NCBI GenBank assembly: GCA_018971775.1
Contig: JAGXAB010000001.1
Location: 62,001 to 126,000 of the forward strand
Reading direction: 5' to 3'
DNA: 64,000 nucleotides
DNA from: Cyanobacteria bacterium REEB67
Lineage (GTDB): Bacteria > Cyanobacteriota > Vampirovibrionia > Obscuribacterales > Obscuribacteraceae
Position 1 is the first letter of the stretch; each line of letters opens with the position of its first letter. The position numbers and the translations under genes were made by a program. Shown in pieces: positions 27,321 through 35,419 of this stretch. The notes beneath the pieces are model-generated. The model was given only the letters and a program-made list of their open reading frames with translations, was not told the DNA's origin and made no database searches.

Positions 27321-28847
27321 TCAAAACTGGAAGTAAACGAAAGGAACGGCTTCAAGCGGTTTGGAGGCGACCATCAAAATAAGAGCGGCGCTCCAGGCGG
27401 CCAGACGCACCGGATTGGCAAAGAGCATTTTGGCGCCGACCAGTGGCCTTCCCGGTTCTTGATCTTTGACCTGATCGTCGAGGGCTGTTTCATGCTTTTG
27501 CAAATAACTGATTATTAGCCAGAAAGCAAAGTAAGTAAGTAGTATCGGCACAATTCCCGATTTCAAAACTATGATCGTCTGAGTGAAGGGCAGGCCGAAG
27601 TTGATCATGCCCTGCCAGAGGTTGAGGGCATGCGGCATATCCGGTGAGCGAAACAAACCAAAAGTGGCGCAGACAAAGGACATCGTCAGCACGTAGCTGA
27701 GGGCATTGCCCACCCACGTTTTACTGGCGCCGTCAAGGGCGGGATTGTTCTTAAGCAGCGTGCACCACATGCGATGCACAGTCATGCCCACACCTTGCAA
27801 GATGCCCCACATAATATAATGCCAACTGGCGCCATGCCAGAGACCACAGACGATCATCGTAATGACCAGATTGCGCGACTGGACGACGGCACCGGAGCGC
27901 GAGCCGCCCAGGGTGATGTAGACGTAGTCGCGCAGCCAGGAGCCAAGGGACATGTGCCATTTGCGCCAGAGGGTGGATATGTCGCGGGAGAGCAGGGGTA
28001 GCTCGAAGTTTATTGGCAGACGGATGCCCATGAGCAGGGCCGAGCCTCTACCCATATCTGTATAACCGGAAAAATCGCAATAAACCTGGATGACGAAGCC
28101 GCCGGCGGCGAGCCAGGCGTCACCGGCCGACAGTGTACTCATTGTGGCGAAGGTAGGAGCGATGAGCGCGCCGAGAGGATCGGCCAGGGCCGCTTTTTTG
28201 AAAAGGCCCTGCATGATCAGGCTGGCGCCTTCATAAAAGAGTTCGCGGTTGAGAGGCGTGGGATTTGCCAGCTGGGCGACAAAATCTTGATAGCGTTTGA
28301 TCGGCCCGGCAATTTGCGACGGGAAAAAGGCCGCGAAGCTGGCGAACATCAAAAACGATTTCACTGCTTTGTGGCCGCGGAATACATCGGCCAGATAATG
28401 CACGAATTCGAAGACGAAGAAGCTGATACCGAGCGGCAGGACGACGGTGAGAAAGGGGCTGTCGGCGAGATGGGTAAAGTTTTGCGAGAGCTGTACCTGC
28501 GGCACCAGCGATGTGATACCGATCACAGCCTTGATGGCGTTTTCGAAAATGAAGTTGAAATATTTGTAGTAGCAGAGAACGCCCACATTTATAAGGAGGC
28601 CGATACCGAGATATGTACCGGCCGTTTTTTTAGCGCCCTGTTCGCGAGCTTTTTCGATGCCGCGGCCGAGTCCATAGTTGGCGAGCGTCATGGTCAGAAG
28701 CAGGAGGCCATAGACCGGCAGCCAGCTCATATAAAAAATGTAGCTGGCCAGGACTGTCACTAATAGCCTGGTTGTGCCCCTGGTTTTCCAGTAGCAAAAA
28801 ACGGCGATCGGTAAAAAGAGAAAATATTGAAGACTGCTGAATATCAA
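27321..28847 (-). CDS. MBOAT-family O-acyltransferase (AlgI-like)
   Basis: The 508-residue multi-span membrane protein carries the MBOAT core: RDISTLWRKWHMSLGSWLRDY in the middle and CGLWHGASWHYIMWG with the catalytic histidine. It has the length and shape of AlgI, DltB and PatA, which move acyl groups across the membrane onto a polysaccharide or other acceptor with a partner SGNH protein, here the next gene. The N-terminus fits the family (IFSSLQYFLFLPI) if translation begins at TTG 28847, which has AGGA eight bases upstream. Another TTG at 28910 would add 21 unlike residues. Confidence 0.93.
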   Translation of the reverse strand: MIFSSLQYFLFLPIAVFCYWKTRGTTRLLVTVLASYIFYMSWLPVYGLLLLTMTLANYGLGRGIEKAREQGAKKTAGTYLGIGLLINVGVLCYYKYFNFIFENAIKAVIGITSLVPQVQLSQNFTHLADSPFLTVVLPLGISFFVFEFVHYLADVFRGHKAVKSFLMFASFAAFFPSQIAGPIKRYQDFVAQLANPTPLNRELFYEGASLIMQGLFKKAALADPLGALIAPTFATMSTLSAGDAWLAAGGFVIQVYCDFSGYTDMGRGSALLMGIRLPINFELPLLSRDISTLWRKWHMSLGSWLRDYVYITLGGSRSGAVVQSRNLVITMIVCGLWHGASWHYIMWGILQGVGMTVHRMWCTLLKNNPALDGASKTWVGNALSYVLTMSFVCATFGLFRSPDMPHALNLWQGMINFGLPFTQTIIVLKSGIVPILLTYFAFWLIISYLQKHETALDDQVKDQEPGRPLVGAKMLFANPVRLAAWSAALILMVASKPLEAVPFVYFQF

Positions 28848-28855
28848 ACGAGAAG

Positions 28856-28859
28856 TCCT
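28856..28859 (-). promoter_or_regulatory. Ribosome binding site for the TTG start of the MBOAT gene
   Basis: AGGA on the minus strand lies eight bases before TTG at 28847, supporting that start over the TTG at 28910. Confidence 0.5.
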
Positions 28860-28977
28860 GCAACTGGGTCGGGCCGGTCGAAAGCTTTTCAACCTGCGTG
28901 GAGTATACAAGAGGTTCTAACGGCCCGGCAGGCTAGACTTCTAATTCTTTCCATTAACAAGCATTAATGACGAGATG

Positions 28978-29007
28978 TTGACTATACAAAAGATACATTA
29001 GTACTAT
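28978..29007 (+). promoter_or_regulatory. Promoter of the pyrimidine degradation operon
   Basis: TTGACT at 28978-28983 and TACTAT at 29002-29007 are 18 bases apart. Transcription would begin near 29014, leaving a leader of about 180 bases before the first gene. Confidence 0.6.
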
Positions 29008-29053
29008 TTGATCTATTCTCGAACGCTACCGAGACTGTATAGGCATCCTCAAT

Positions 29054-29108
29054 TATTGTCGCTCGTAGACCTGCCCCGCACCTGCCGGACAGGGCTTTGG
29101 CGACAATA
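29054..29108 (+). ncRNA. Structured leader element upstream of the pyrimidine operon
   Basis: A perfect 9-bp inverted repeat (29054-29062 with 29100-29108) closes a GC-rich loop that itself contains CCTG/CAGG pairing. It lies between the promoter and the first gene and is followed by an A/T-rich hairpin. It may be a riboswitch-like leader or a regulator site; no known class is recognised. Confidence 0.35.
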
Positions 29109-29181
29109 GTATAAAAAATTAGATTTTTATCGGTATACAAAAAAAATCCAAAATGCACCCAGACTGCAAGCGGATACATCT

Positions 29182-29186
29182 GGAGG
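29182..29186 (+). promoter_or_regulatory. Ribosome binding site deciding the GTG start at 29195
   Basis: GGAGG lies eight bases before GTG at 29195 and is the best Shine-Dalgarno sequence in the region. It excludes the ATG at 29153. Confidence 0.75.
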
Positions 29187-29194
29187 TTGACCAA

Positions 29195-30508
29195 GTGACT
29201 GCTCCCCTTAGTCGTGAAGAGCTGAAGAAGAAACGGGATCAATATATCGTCCCCGGCGTCAAACAGATGTTTCAAGATCCTCCGCATTTTGTCCGGGGCA
29301 AAGGTCAGTATCTCTTTGATGAGACCGGTCGAGAATATCTCGATATGTTTGCCGGTATCGTCACGGTCTCGGTCGGCCATTGCCATCCAAAGGTTGTGCA
29401 GCGCACTGTTGAGCAGATCAATACGCTCCAGCACACCTCGACGATTTTTATGACTCAGCCGATGGTCGACCTTGCCGAAAAGCTCGCCTCGATAGCTCCC
29501 GGCGAGCTCTCCAAGACTTTTGTCACCAATTCCGGTACTGAAGCCAACGAAGCCGCGATTCGCTTCGCCAGGCTCGCTACGGGCCGCCACGAAGTAATCG
29601 CTCTCGAGCATTCCTATCATGGTGAATCGCATCTAGCCGGCACGCTTACGGCCAATCACAACTGGCGCCCTGACATTATGCCTGCTGCCGGTGTGGCCTA
29701 TGCTGCCAACGCTTATTGCTACCGCTGTCCTTATCAAAAAACACCGGACAGCTGCAGTATGGAGTGTGCCAAAGACATCGAGCGCGTCATCCAGACTCAG
29801 ACCAGCGGCAAGCCTGCCGTGATGATCGCTGAGCCGATCCAGGGTGTCGGTGGTGCGATCACACCGCCGGATGATTACTTCAAAGAAGTGAAAAAGATTC
29901 TGGAAAAATACGGCGCTCTCTTCATCGCCGATGAAGTGCAGACTGGTGTCGGACGTACCGGCCAACACTGGTTTGGCATCGAGAGCTATGGCGTCATCCC
30001 CGACTACATGACGATGGCCAAAGGTCTCGCCAATGGCTTGCCGATTGGTGCTGTAATGACTACACCCAAGCTCACCGAAAATCTGCACAAGCAGCAGATC
30101 AATACATTTGGTGGCAATCCGGTGTCATCGGCAACAGCATGTGCTGTGCTCGAAGTGATCGAAGAAGAAAAATTGATGCACAACGCTCATGTCGTCGGTG
30201 GCTATCTCAAGGATGGTCTGAAGGATTTGCAAAAACAATATCCAGACTTTATCGGTGATGTGCGCGGCAAAGGCCTGATGCTCGGCTGCGAACTGGCTGA
30301 CAAAAACAAGGTGCCGCTCACGCAAGAAACAGCGCGCATCGTGGAGCTTTCCAAAGATGAAGGCGTGATCATCGGTAAGGGCGGACTCTGGGGCAATACG
30401 CTCAGACTGAAGCCGCCGATGACGATCACTAAAGACAACGTCGACACCATGCTCAAGGTGTTGCGCAAAAATATCGAGGCGACAGTCAAAGTCGGAGCGC
30501 ACAAATAG
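29195..30508 (+). CDS. Class III aminotransferase, probable beta-alanine / 3-aminoisobutyrate:pyruvate type
   Basis: The 437-residue PLP enzyme resembles alanine-glyoxylate aminotransferase 2. It shows FVTNSGTEANEAAIRFAR for phosphate binding, IADEVQTGVGRTG with the Asp that holds the PLP ring nitrogen, and the PLP lysine in TMAKGLANGLPIGA. A distinctive CYRCPYQK...CSMEC segment is shared with that subfamily. Its position first in an operon with beta-ureidopropionase and both dihydropyrimidine dehydrogenase subunits suggests it removes beta-alanine or 3-aminoisobutyrate, the end products of uracil and thymine breakdown, giving malonate semialdehyde or its methyl form. The substrate is inferred from context. 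The GTG start is fixed by GGAGG eight bases upstream. Confidence 0.9.
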   Translation: MTAPLSREELKKKRDQYIVPGVKQMFQDPPHFVRGKGQYLFDETGREYLDMFAGIVTVSVGHCHPKVVQRTVEQINTLQHTSTIFMTQPMVDLAEKLASIAPGELSKTFVTNSGTEANEAAIRFARLATGRHEVIALEHSYHGESHLAGTLTANHNWRPDIMPAAGVAYAANAYCYRCPYQKTPDSCSMECAKDIERVIQTQTSGKPAVMIAEPIQGVGGAITPPDDYFKEVKKILEKYGALFIADEVQTGVGRTGQHWFGIESYGVIPDYMTMAKGLANGLPIGAVMTTPKLTENLHKQQINTFGGNPVSSATACAVLEVIEEEKLMHNAHVVGGYLKDGLKDLQKQYPDFIGDVRGKGLMLGCELADKNKVPLTQETARIVELSKDEGVIIGKGGLWGNTLRLKPPMTITKDNVDTMLKVLRKNIEATVKVGAHK

Positions 30509-30577
30509 AGCTTCGCTTGAAACGACCACCACTCAAAAAAATTAGGGCCGAAATTCTGTGCTTTAGGAGATGTATCT

Positions 30578-31465
30578 ATGTCCAAGATCGTACGCTGTGG
30601 ATTGATTCAGACTAAGAACGACGTTGTCTCGCCGCAGGGTGGCACGGACAAAAAATTGCTCGCCAAGATAAAAGACGCCATGCTCGAAAAGCACCTGAAA
30701 TATACGGAAGAGGCGCACAAAAAAGGTGTGCAGATTTTGTGCTATCAGGAAATTTTCAACGGGCCCTATTTTTGCGCTGAGCAAGAAACCTGCTGGTATG
30801 ACGCTGCCGAGTCCATCCCTGATGGTCCGACGATCAAAAAGATGCAGGAAGTGGCGAAGAAATACGGCATGGTCCTTGTCGTACCTATTTATGAAGTCGA
30901 GCATACCGGCGTCTACTACAACACCGCCGCTGTCATCGATGCCGATGGTAAATACCTCGGCAAATACCGCAAAAATCACATTCCCCATGTTGCTCCCGGC
31001 TTCTGGGAAAAATTCTATTTCCGTCCGGGCAATCTCGGCTATCCAGTTTTTGAAACCAAGTTTGCCACGATCGGCGTCTATATCTGCTATGACCGCCACT
31101 TCCCCGAAGGCGCCCGCGCCCTTGGTTTGAATGGTGCTGAGATTGTCTTCAATCCTTCCGCTACCGTGGCCGGACTCTCCGAATATCTCTGGAAGCTCGA
31201 GCAACCGGCCCATGCCGCTGCCAATGGTTATTTCCTCGGCGCCATCAACCGCGTTGGCACCGAAGCTCCCTGGAATATCGGCGAATTTTACGGCTCGAGC
31301 TACTTCTGCGACCCGCGCGGTCAGATCATCGCCCAGGCCAGCCGCGACCAGGAAGAATTAGTCGTCTCCGACCTCGATCTCGATCAAATCAGAGAAGTGC
31401 GCAATACCTGGCAGTTCTACCGCGATAGAAGACCGGAAACCTACGAAGAGCTCGTCAAGCTCTAA
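30578..31465 (+). CDS. pydC: Beta-ureidopropionase (N-carbamoyl-beta-alanine amidohydrolase)
   Basis: The 295-residue nitrilase-superfamily enzyme has the Glu58-Lys132-Cys170 triad in CYQEIFNGPYF, GKYRKNHIPH and YICYDRHFPEG contexts. Those motifs and the IPH segment fit the beta-ureidopropionase branch, which hydrolyses N-carbamoyl-beta-alanine to beta-alanine, CO2 and ammonia. It is the third step of reductive pyrimidine catabolism. It lies 69 bases after the aminotransferase and 28 bases before preT. AGGAG eight bases before the ATG supports the start. A close alternative is N-carbamoylputrescine amidase, made unlikely by its neighbours. Confidence 0.93.
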   Translation: MSKIVRCGLIQTKNDVVSPQGGTDKKLLAKIKDAMLEKHLKYTEEAHKKGVQILCYQEIFNGPYFCAEQETCWYDAAESIPDGPTIKKMQEVAKKYGMVLVVPIYEVEHTGVYYNTAAVIDADGKYLGKYRKNHIPHVAPGFWEKFYFRPGNLGYPVFETKFATIGVYICYDRHFPEGARALGLNGAEIVFNPSATVAGLSEYLWKLEQPAHAAANGYFLGAINRVGTEAPWNIGEFYGSSYFCDPRGQIIAQASRDQEELVVSDLDLDQIREVRNTWQFYRDRRPETYEELVKL

Positions 31466-31493
31466 TTTTGGGACATTTTTTGCAGAGGCGCGT

Positions 31494-32894
31494 ATGGCAG
31501 AACATTACAAACCGACCAAATACAAGGCCTGGGAGATGACTATCGAGGAGCGATTCTCCGAATATCATCCGCCTTTCACCGAGCGTGAGGCCAAGGCCGA
31601 GGCGAATCGCTGTCTCTATTGTTATGATGCACCGTGCATGGTGGCATGTCCGACTCATATCGACATCCCTACTTTCATACGCAAGATCGCCACGGGCAAT
31701 GTCAAAGGTTCGGCCAAGACCATCCTCGAGTCAAACATACTCGGTGCCACCTGTGCCCGCGTCTGTCCGGTCGAGGTCTTGTGCGAAGGCGACTGCGTCC
31801 TCGAAGAGGACCACAAGCCAATTGCCATCGGTCGCCTGCAGCGTTATGCCACTGACTATGCCAGTGAGCGCAACATCAAATTTTTCTCCGCCGGTAAGCC
31901 CAACGGCAAAAAAGTGGCGATCATCGGTTCTGGACCGGCTGGACTTTCCTGCGCCGGCGAGCTGGCCAAGCTCGGTTTTGATGTCACTGTCTTCGAAAAG
32001 CAAAAATGGGCCGGTGGTCTTTCTACCTACGGTATCGTTGTCTTCCGCGAGCCGGTAGAAGTATCGCTTGCGGAAGTAAAGGCGATCGAAGCGCTCGGCG
32101 TCAAAGTAAATTGTGGTGTCGAAATCGGTAAGGACATCGAGTTTGATCAATTAATCGCTGACTACGACGCCGTCTTCATCGGTGTCGGCCTGGGTAAAGT
32201 ACCGCCCATGGCAGTGCCGGGCGAAAATCTCGAGGGCGTCCTCGATGGTCTCGATTTCATCTCCGCTACCAAAACCGAGCCCCTCGGTACAATCAAACAC
32301 GGCAATCGCATCTGTGTGATCGGCGCCGGCAACACCGCCATCGATTGCGCCACTATTGCCAGGCGCCTCGGTGCTGAGCGCGTCACGATGATCTACCGCC
32401 GCTCGGAAGCGGAGATGCCGGCCTATCACTTCGAATATCAATTTGCCCTGAACGAAGGCGTGAGCTTTATGTTCTTGACCCAGCCGGTGGAAGTCGTCGG
32501 CGAAAACGGCAAAGTGACCGGGCTCAAGTGCGTACGTATGGACCTTGGTGCACCCGATGCTTCCGGTCGGCGCAGTCCTGTGCCCGTAGCCGATAGCGAG
32601 TTTGTCGTGCCCTGCGACATGGTCGTTTCCGCTATCGGTCAGACCAAGCCTTTCAGCTTCATCACCGCGCTGGCCAAGCTTGGTTTGAAGGATGTGAAAG
32701 GTTATATCAAAGTCGATCCGGCGACCAATAAAACCGATCACGCCAAGATTTTTGCCGGCGGGGACTGCGTGCGCAGTCACGGCGAGGCCTCGACGGTCAT
32801 GGCTGTGCAGGACGGTAAAATCGCCGCCCGCGGCATCTACGAAGCGCTGCTTGGTGCCAAATCGGTGAAGATACCGGCCGCCTCGAAGCAGTAA
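31494..32894 (+). CDS. preT: NAD(P)-dependent dihydropyrimidine dehydrogenase subunit PreT
   Basis: PreT passes electrons from NAD(P)H through FAD and iron-sulfur clusters to PreA. The 466 residues carry an N-terminal GltD-like helical domain with two cysteine groups (CLYCYDAPCMVACP and CARVCPVEVLCEGDC) for [4Fe-4S] clusters. Two dinucleotide-binding motifs follow: VAIIGSGPAGLSCA for FAD and ICVIGAGNTAIDCA for NAD(P). The C-terminal KIFAGGDCVR is the usual FAD contact. With PreA it matches the fused mammalian dihydropyrimidine dehydrogenase. AGAGG lies five bases upstream of the ATG. Confidence 0.96.
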   Translation: MAEHYKPTKYKAWEMTIEERFSEYHPPFTEREAKAEANRCLYCYDAPCMVACPTHIDIPTFIRKIATGNVKGSAKTILESNILGATCARVCPVEVLCEGDCVLEEDHKPIAIGRLQRYATDYASERNIKFFSAGKPNGKKVAIIGSGPAGLSCAGELAKLGFDVTVFEKQKWAGGLSTYGIVVFREPVEVSLAEVKAIEALGVKVNCGVEIGKDIEFDQLIADYDAVFIGVGLGKVPPMAVPGENLEGVLDGLDFISATKTEPLGTIKHGNRICVIGAGNTAIDCATIARRLGAERVTMIYRRSEAEMPAYHFEYQFALNEGVSFMFLTQPVEVVGENGKVTGLKCVRMDLGAPDASGRRSPVPVADSEFVVPCDMVVSAIGQTKPFSFITALAKLGLKDVKGYIKVDPATNKTDHAKIFAGGDCVRSHGEASTVMAVQDGKIAARGIYEALLGAKSVKIPAASKQ

Positions 32895-32952
32895 ATATTT
32901 CGCAGTTCTGCAAACTTCAAATCTCTCCGGCCTTATCTAAAGGATAGAAATA

Positions 32953-34293
32953 ATGCCAGACCTCAAGGTTAACTTCTGCGGTATCAAGTCTCCTAATCCG
33001 TTCTGGCTCGCGTCGGCACCGCCGGCAAACAGCGCCTATCAAATCCAGAAGGCTTTCGAGCAGGGATGGGGTGGGGCTGTCTGGAAAACGATCGGCGCGC
33101 CTGTGCTAAATGTCTGCAATCGTTACGGCACTATGGACTACAAAGGCAGCAAAATAATCGGCTTGAACAACGTCGAGTTGATTTCGGATCGGCCGATTGA
33201 AGTCAACTTGAAGGAAATGGCCGAGACCAAGCGCAATTTTCCCGGGCATGCCGTGATTGCTTCGATCATGGTCGAGTCTAAAAAAGAAGCCTGGCAGGAA
33301 ATCATCAAACGTACCGAGCAAACCGGTATCGATGGTTATGAGCTCAACTTCGGCTGCCCGCATGGTATGTCGGAGCGCGGTATGGGATCGGCCATGGGGC
33401 AGGTGCCCGAGTACACTTGCATGGTCACAGAGTGGGTGACCGAGGTGACCAAAAAGCCGGTCATCGTCAAGCTTACGCCCAATGTCACCGACATCGTCCA
33501 CCCGGCACGCGCGGCCGTTAAAGGCAGAGCCAATGCTCTTTCTCTGATCAATACGATCAACAGTATCATGGGTGTCGATCTCGATACTTTCGAGCTCAAT
33601 CCCAATGTCGGCGGCAAGGGCGGACACGGTGGCTATGCCGGTGCGGCCGTCAAACCGATTGCTCTGCATATGCTCAGCGCCGTCGCCTCCGATGCGGAAG
33701 TGGCCCGGTCCGGCCTGCCGATCTCGGCTATGGGCGGTGTCGAGACCTGGCGCGATGCGGTGGAATTTATGTTGCTTGGCGCTACCAGTGTGCAAGTTTG
33801 CACGGCGGTCATGCACTACGGCTTCCGCATCGTCGAAGACATGATCGAAGGCATGTCCAACTGGATGGAAGATAAGGGCTTCGAAACAGTCGATGACTTC
33901 ATCGGCAAATCCCTGCCGCGTGTTTCCAGTTTTGGCGATTTCGATCTCGGCTTCCAGTCGGTGGCGCGCATCAATCACGACAAGTGCATACAGTGCAATC
34001 TGTGCTACATCGCCTGTAACGATGCCGCTCACCAGTGCATCGATTTGAAAGATATGAAAATCACCAGCGAAGCCAAAGAAAGATTGTGGCCTGTGGTGCG
34101 CGAAGAAGATTGCGTTGGTTGCGATCTCTGCTCACGCGTTTGCCCGGTCGATGATTGCATCACCATGGTCGAGATCGAAACCGGTCGCCCGCACATCACC
34201 TGGAATCAGCTCGTCGCGCAAAAGCCCGAAGTAATCGAATCCTGGGAAAAGATGGAAGAGTATCGCAAGACGGCGAATATCCATATTCACTGA
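32953..34293 (+). CDS. preA: NAD(P)-dependent dihydropyrimidine dehydrogenase subunit PreA
   Basis: PreA holds FMN and reduces uracil and thymine to their 5,6-dihydro forms. The 446 residues include a dihydroorotate-dehydrogenase-like barrel with NFGCPHGMSERGMG, whose cysteine is the catalytic acid of the family. A C-terminal ferredoxin domain has two CxxCxxC...C groups (CIQCNLCYIAC and CVGCDLCSRVC) for two [4Fe-4S] clusters. It lies 58 bases after preT, with AAGGA eight bases before the ATG. Its end overlaps the convergent methyltransferase gene by seven bases. With pydC and the aminotransferase it covers the pathway except dihydropyrimidinase. Confidence 0.97.
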   Translation: MPDLKVNFCGIKSPNPFWLASAPPANSAYQIQKAFEQGWGGAVWKTIGAPVLNVCNRYGTMDYKGSKIIGLNNVELISDRPIEVNLKEMAETKRNFPGHAVIASIMVESKKEAWQEIIKRTEQTGIDGYELNFGCPHGMSERGMGSAMGQVPEYTCMVTEWVTEVTKKPVIVKLTPNVTDIVHPARAAVKGRANALSLINTINSIMGVDLDTFELNPNVGGKGGHGGYAGAAVKPIALHMLSAVASDAEVARSGLPISAMGGVETWRDAVEFMLLGATSVQVCTAVMHYGFRIVEDMIEGMSNWMEDKGFETVDDFIGKSLPRVSSFGDFDLGFQSVARINHDKCIQCNLCYIACNDAAHQCIDLKDMKITSEAKERLWPVVREEDCVGCDLCSRVCPVDDCITMVEIETGRPHITWNQLVAQKPEVIESWEKMEEYRKTANIHIH

Positions 34294-35012
34294 GTTCGGC
34301 TCAAGCTAAGTAGGTGATAGAGCGAACGGTTTCCATCGCCTTGCTTCTCATCGGCGAAATTTGCCACCAGATGCTCGTTCAAGGCCTGCGCCGTATCCGG
34401 CAGCAGGTTTAGGGCAACGTACTGGCTGAGCCAGACGGCGACGTTTCCATGGCCGCTGATTTCTCCTGTAAAGCCGTATTTTGCCAGTTCATTCAGTACC
34501 TGAGCACTGTCCGGTAGCGGCCAGTGCACATGGTCTTTGATAAGCTCATTGTCGGTCAACTGCAGCGCTAAAACCTGGGCGTCCCTTGAATCCTGGCAGG
34601 GATAATTGAGAACGATGTGCCGGCTGGCGACTCTGGCAAATTCGGCGAGGGCTTGATTGCGGTGCTGCGGTTCGATGTGTTCGAGCACGTCTATGCCAAG
34701 CACTGCATCGAAAGTGCGATCGGCGCAGGGAAGGCCAAGGATAGTACCACCAGTAGTGACGGGATCGACGACGTCCACCGTGTACTCAGGAAGAAATAGG
34801 GCCAGGGCGCCGTCAAAGCCGCCCGCATCGAGGATGGTGGCCGGATCTATGGCGAGCGCCCGGACGCGTCTTGCCGCGGCCTGCAATCTGACAAACCGGT
34901 CCCAGCTCAAAGCCCGCTCGGCGCCTGGTCTGGTTACCCGCGCTCGCGCCATCGGCCTGTCTGGATGGAGTTCTAACTCTACTCCCTCAGCGGCTTTGAT
35001 TGGCAGGGGCAT
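34287..35012 (-). CDS. Class I SAM-dependent methyltransferase
   Basis: The 241-residue product has the Rossmann-like methyltransferase fold: ILDAGGFDGALA is motif I for S-adenosylmethionine, followed by an acidic residue after strand 2 and the DAVLGIDVLEHIE motif typical of the UbiE/Methyltransf_11 group. The acceptor cannot be deduced. It faces preA tail to tail, overlapping by seven bases, so it is a separate transcript. Its C-terminal region is less typical and may recognise the substrate. Confidence 0.9.
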   Translation of the reverse strand: MPLPIKAAEGVELELHPDRPMARARVTRPGAERALSWDRFVRLQAAARRVRALAIDPATILDAGGFDGALALFLPEYTVDVVDPVTTGGTILGLPCADRTFDAVLGIDVLEHIEPQHRNQALAEFARVASRHIVLNYPCQDSRDAQVLALQLTDNELIKDHVHWPLPDSAQVLNELAKYGFTGEISGHGNVAVWLSQYVALNLLPDTAQALNEHLVANFADEKQGDGNRSLYHLLSLSRTQ

Positions 35013-35094
35013 CCTTACCCTCTCCGGTGTTGCTGGGGATTTTATTTTGATCTTGTTGCGGCTGTTTGTGCTCGACCGAGCACGCGCCTCGCAT

Positions 35095-35253
35095 TCAGGT
35101 ACTTATGCCCATCTTGGGCAAGATCCAGAGCTGCAGAGCGAAGTAGAGCAGGATAACCCCGGCAAACCACAACCATTCCATTTTGTGTGCCTCTATCTTA
35201 ATAATTGACTGCCCTTCTGGGGTCAGCGGGTGGGTGACTTTATAGTCTTTCAT
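35095..35253 (-). CDS. Very small single-span membrane protein
   Basis: The frame encodes at most 52 residues and ends in a single hydrophobic helix (WLWFAGVILLYFALQLWIL) followed by PKMGIST. That tail resembles a widespread family of roughly 30-residue bacterial membrane peptides of unknown function. Two starts are possible. ATG at 35253 has no ribosome site. ATG at 35181 has GAGG eight bases upstream and would give a 28-residue protein that is nearly all transmembrane helix. The shorter form is better supported by the ribosome site. It lies upstream of the methyltransferase on the same strand. Confidence 0.6.
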   Translation of the reverse strand: MKDYKVTHPLTPEGQSIIKIEAHKMEWLWFAGVILLYFALQLWILPKMGIST

Positions 35254-35419
35254 ACCGACAGTTTAGTCTAAATCGGTAAATTTTGGTCCTATTTCCTGTT
35301 TGCGGGGTAGGTGGCGATTGGTGAAGCATTGGCTGTATTGGAACGAACGCGTCTCTTTGCCGTCGTTTTCTAGCGAAACTAACATTGATTTAGTACCCGG
35401 CAGCGAGATGTGAGTTAAC

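Larger units (their letters stand above)
28848..29194. other. Divergent promoter region with structured leader
   Basis: This gap separates MBOAT from the pyrimidine degradation operon. It contains one good plus-strand promoter (28978-29007), a 9-bp inverted repeat enclosing GC-rich sequence (29054-29108) and an A/T-rich hairpin, and ends in a strong ribosome site. No protein-like frame is seen. Confidence 0.5.

Noticed and set aside
28982-29632. A 216-codon minus-strand frame over the start of the aminotransferase gene
   Set aside because: It is antisense to a clearly conserved enzyme and has no domain pattern of its own.
33106-34032. A 308-codon minus-strand frame inside preA
   Set aside because: It is antisense to conserved barrel and ferredoxin motifs of preA; no family signature.
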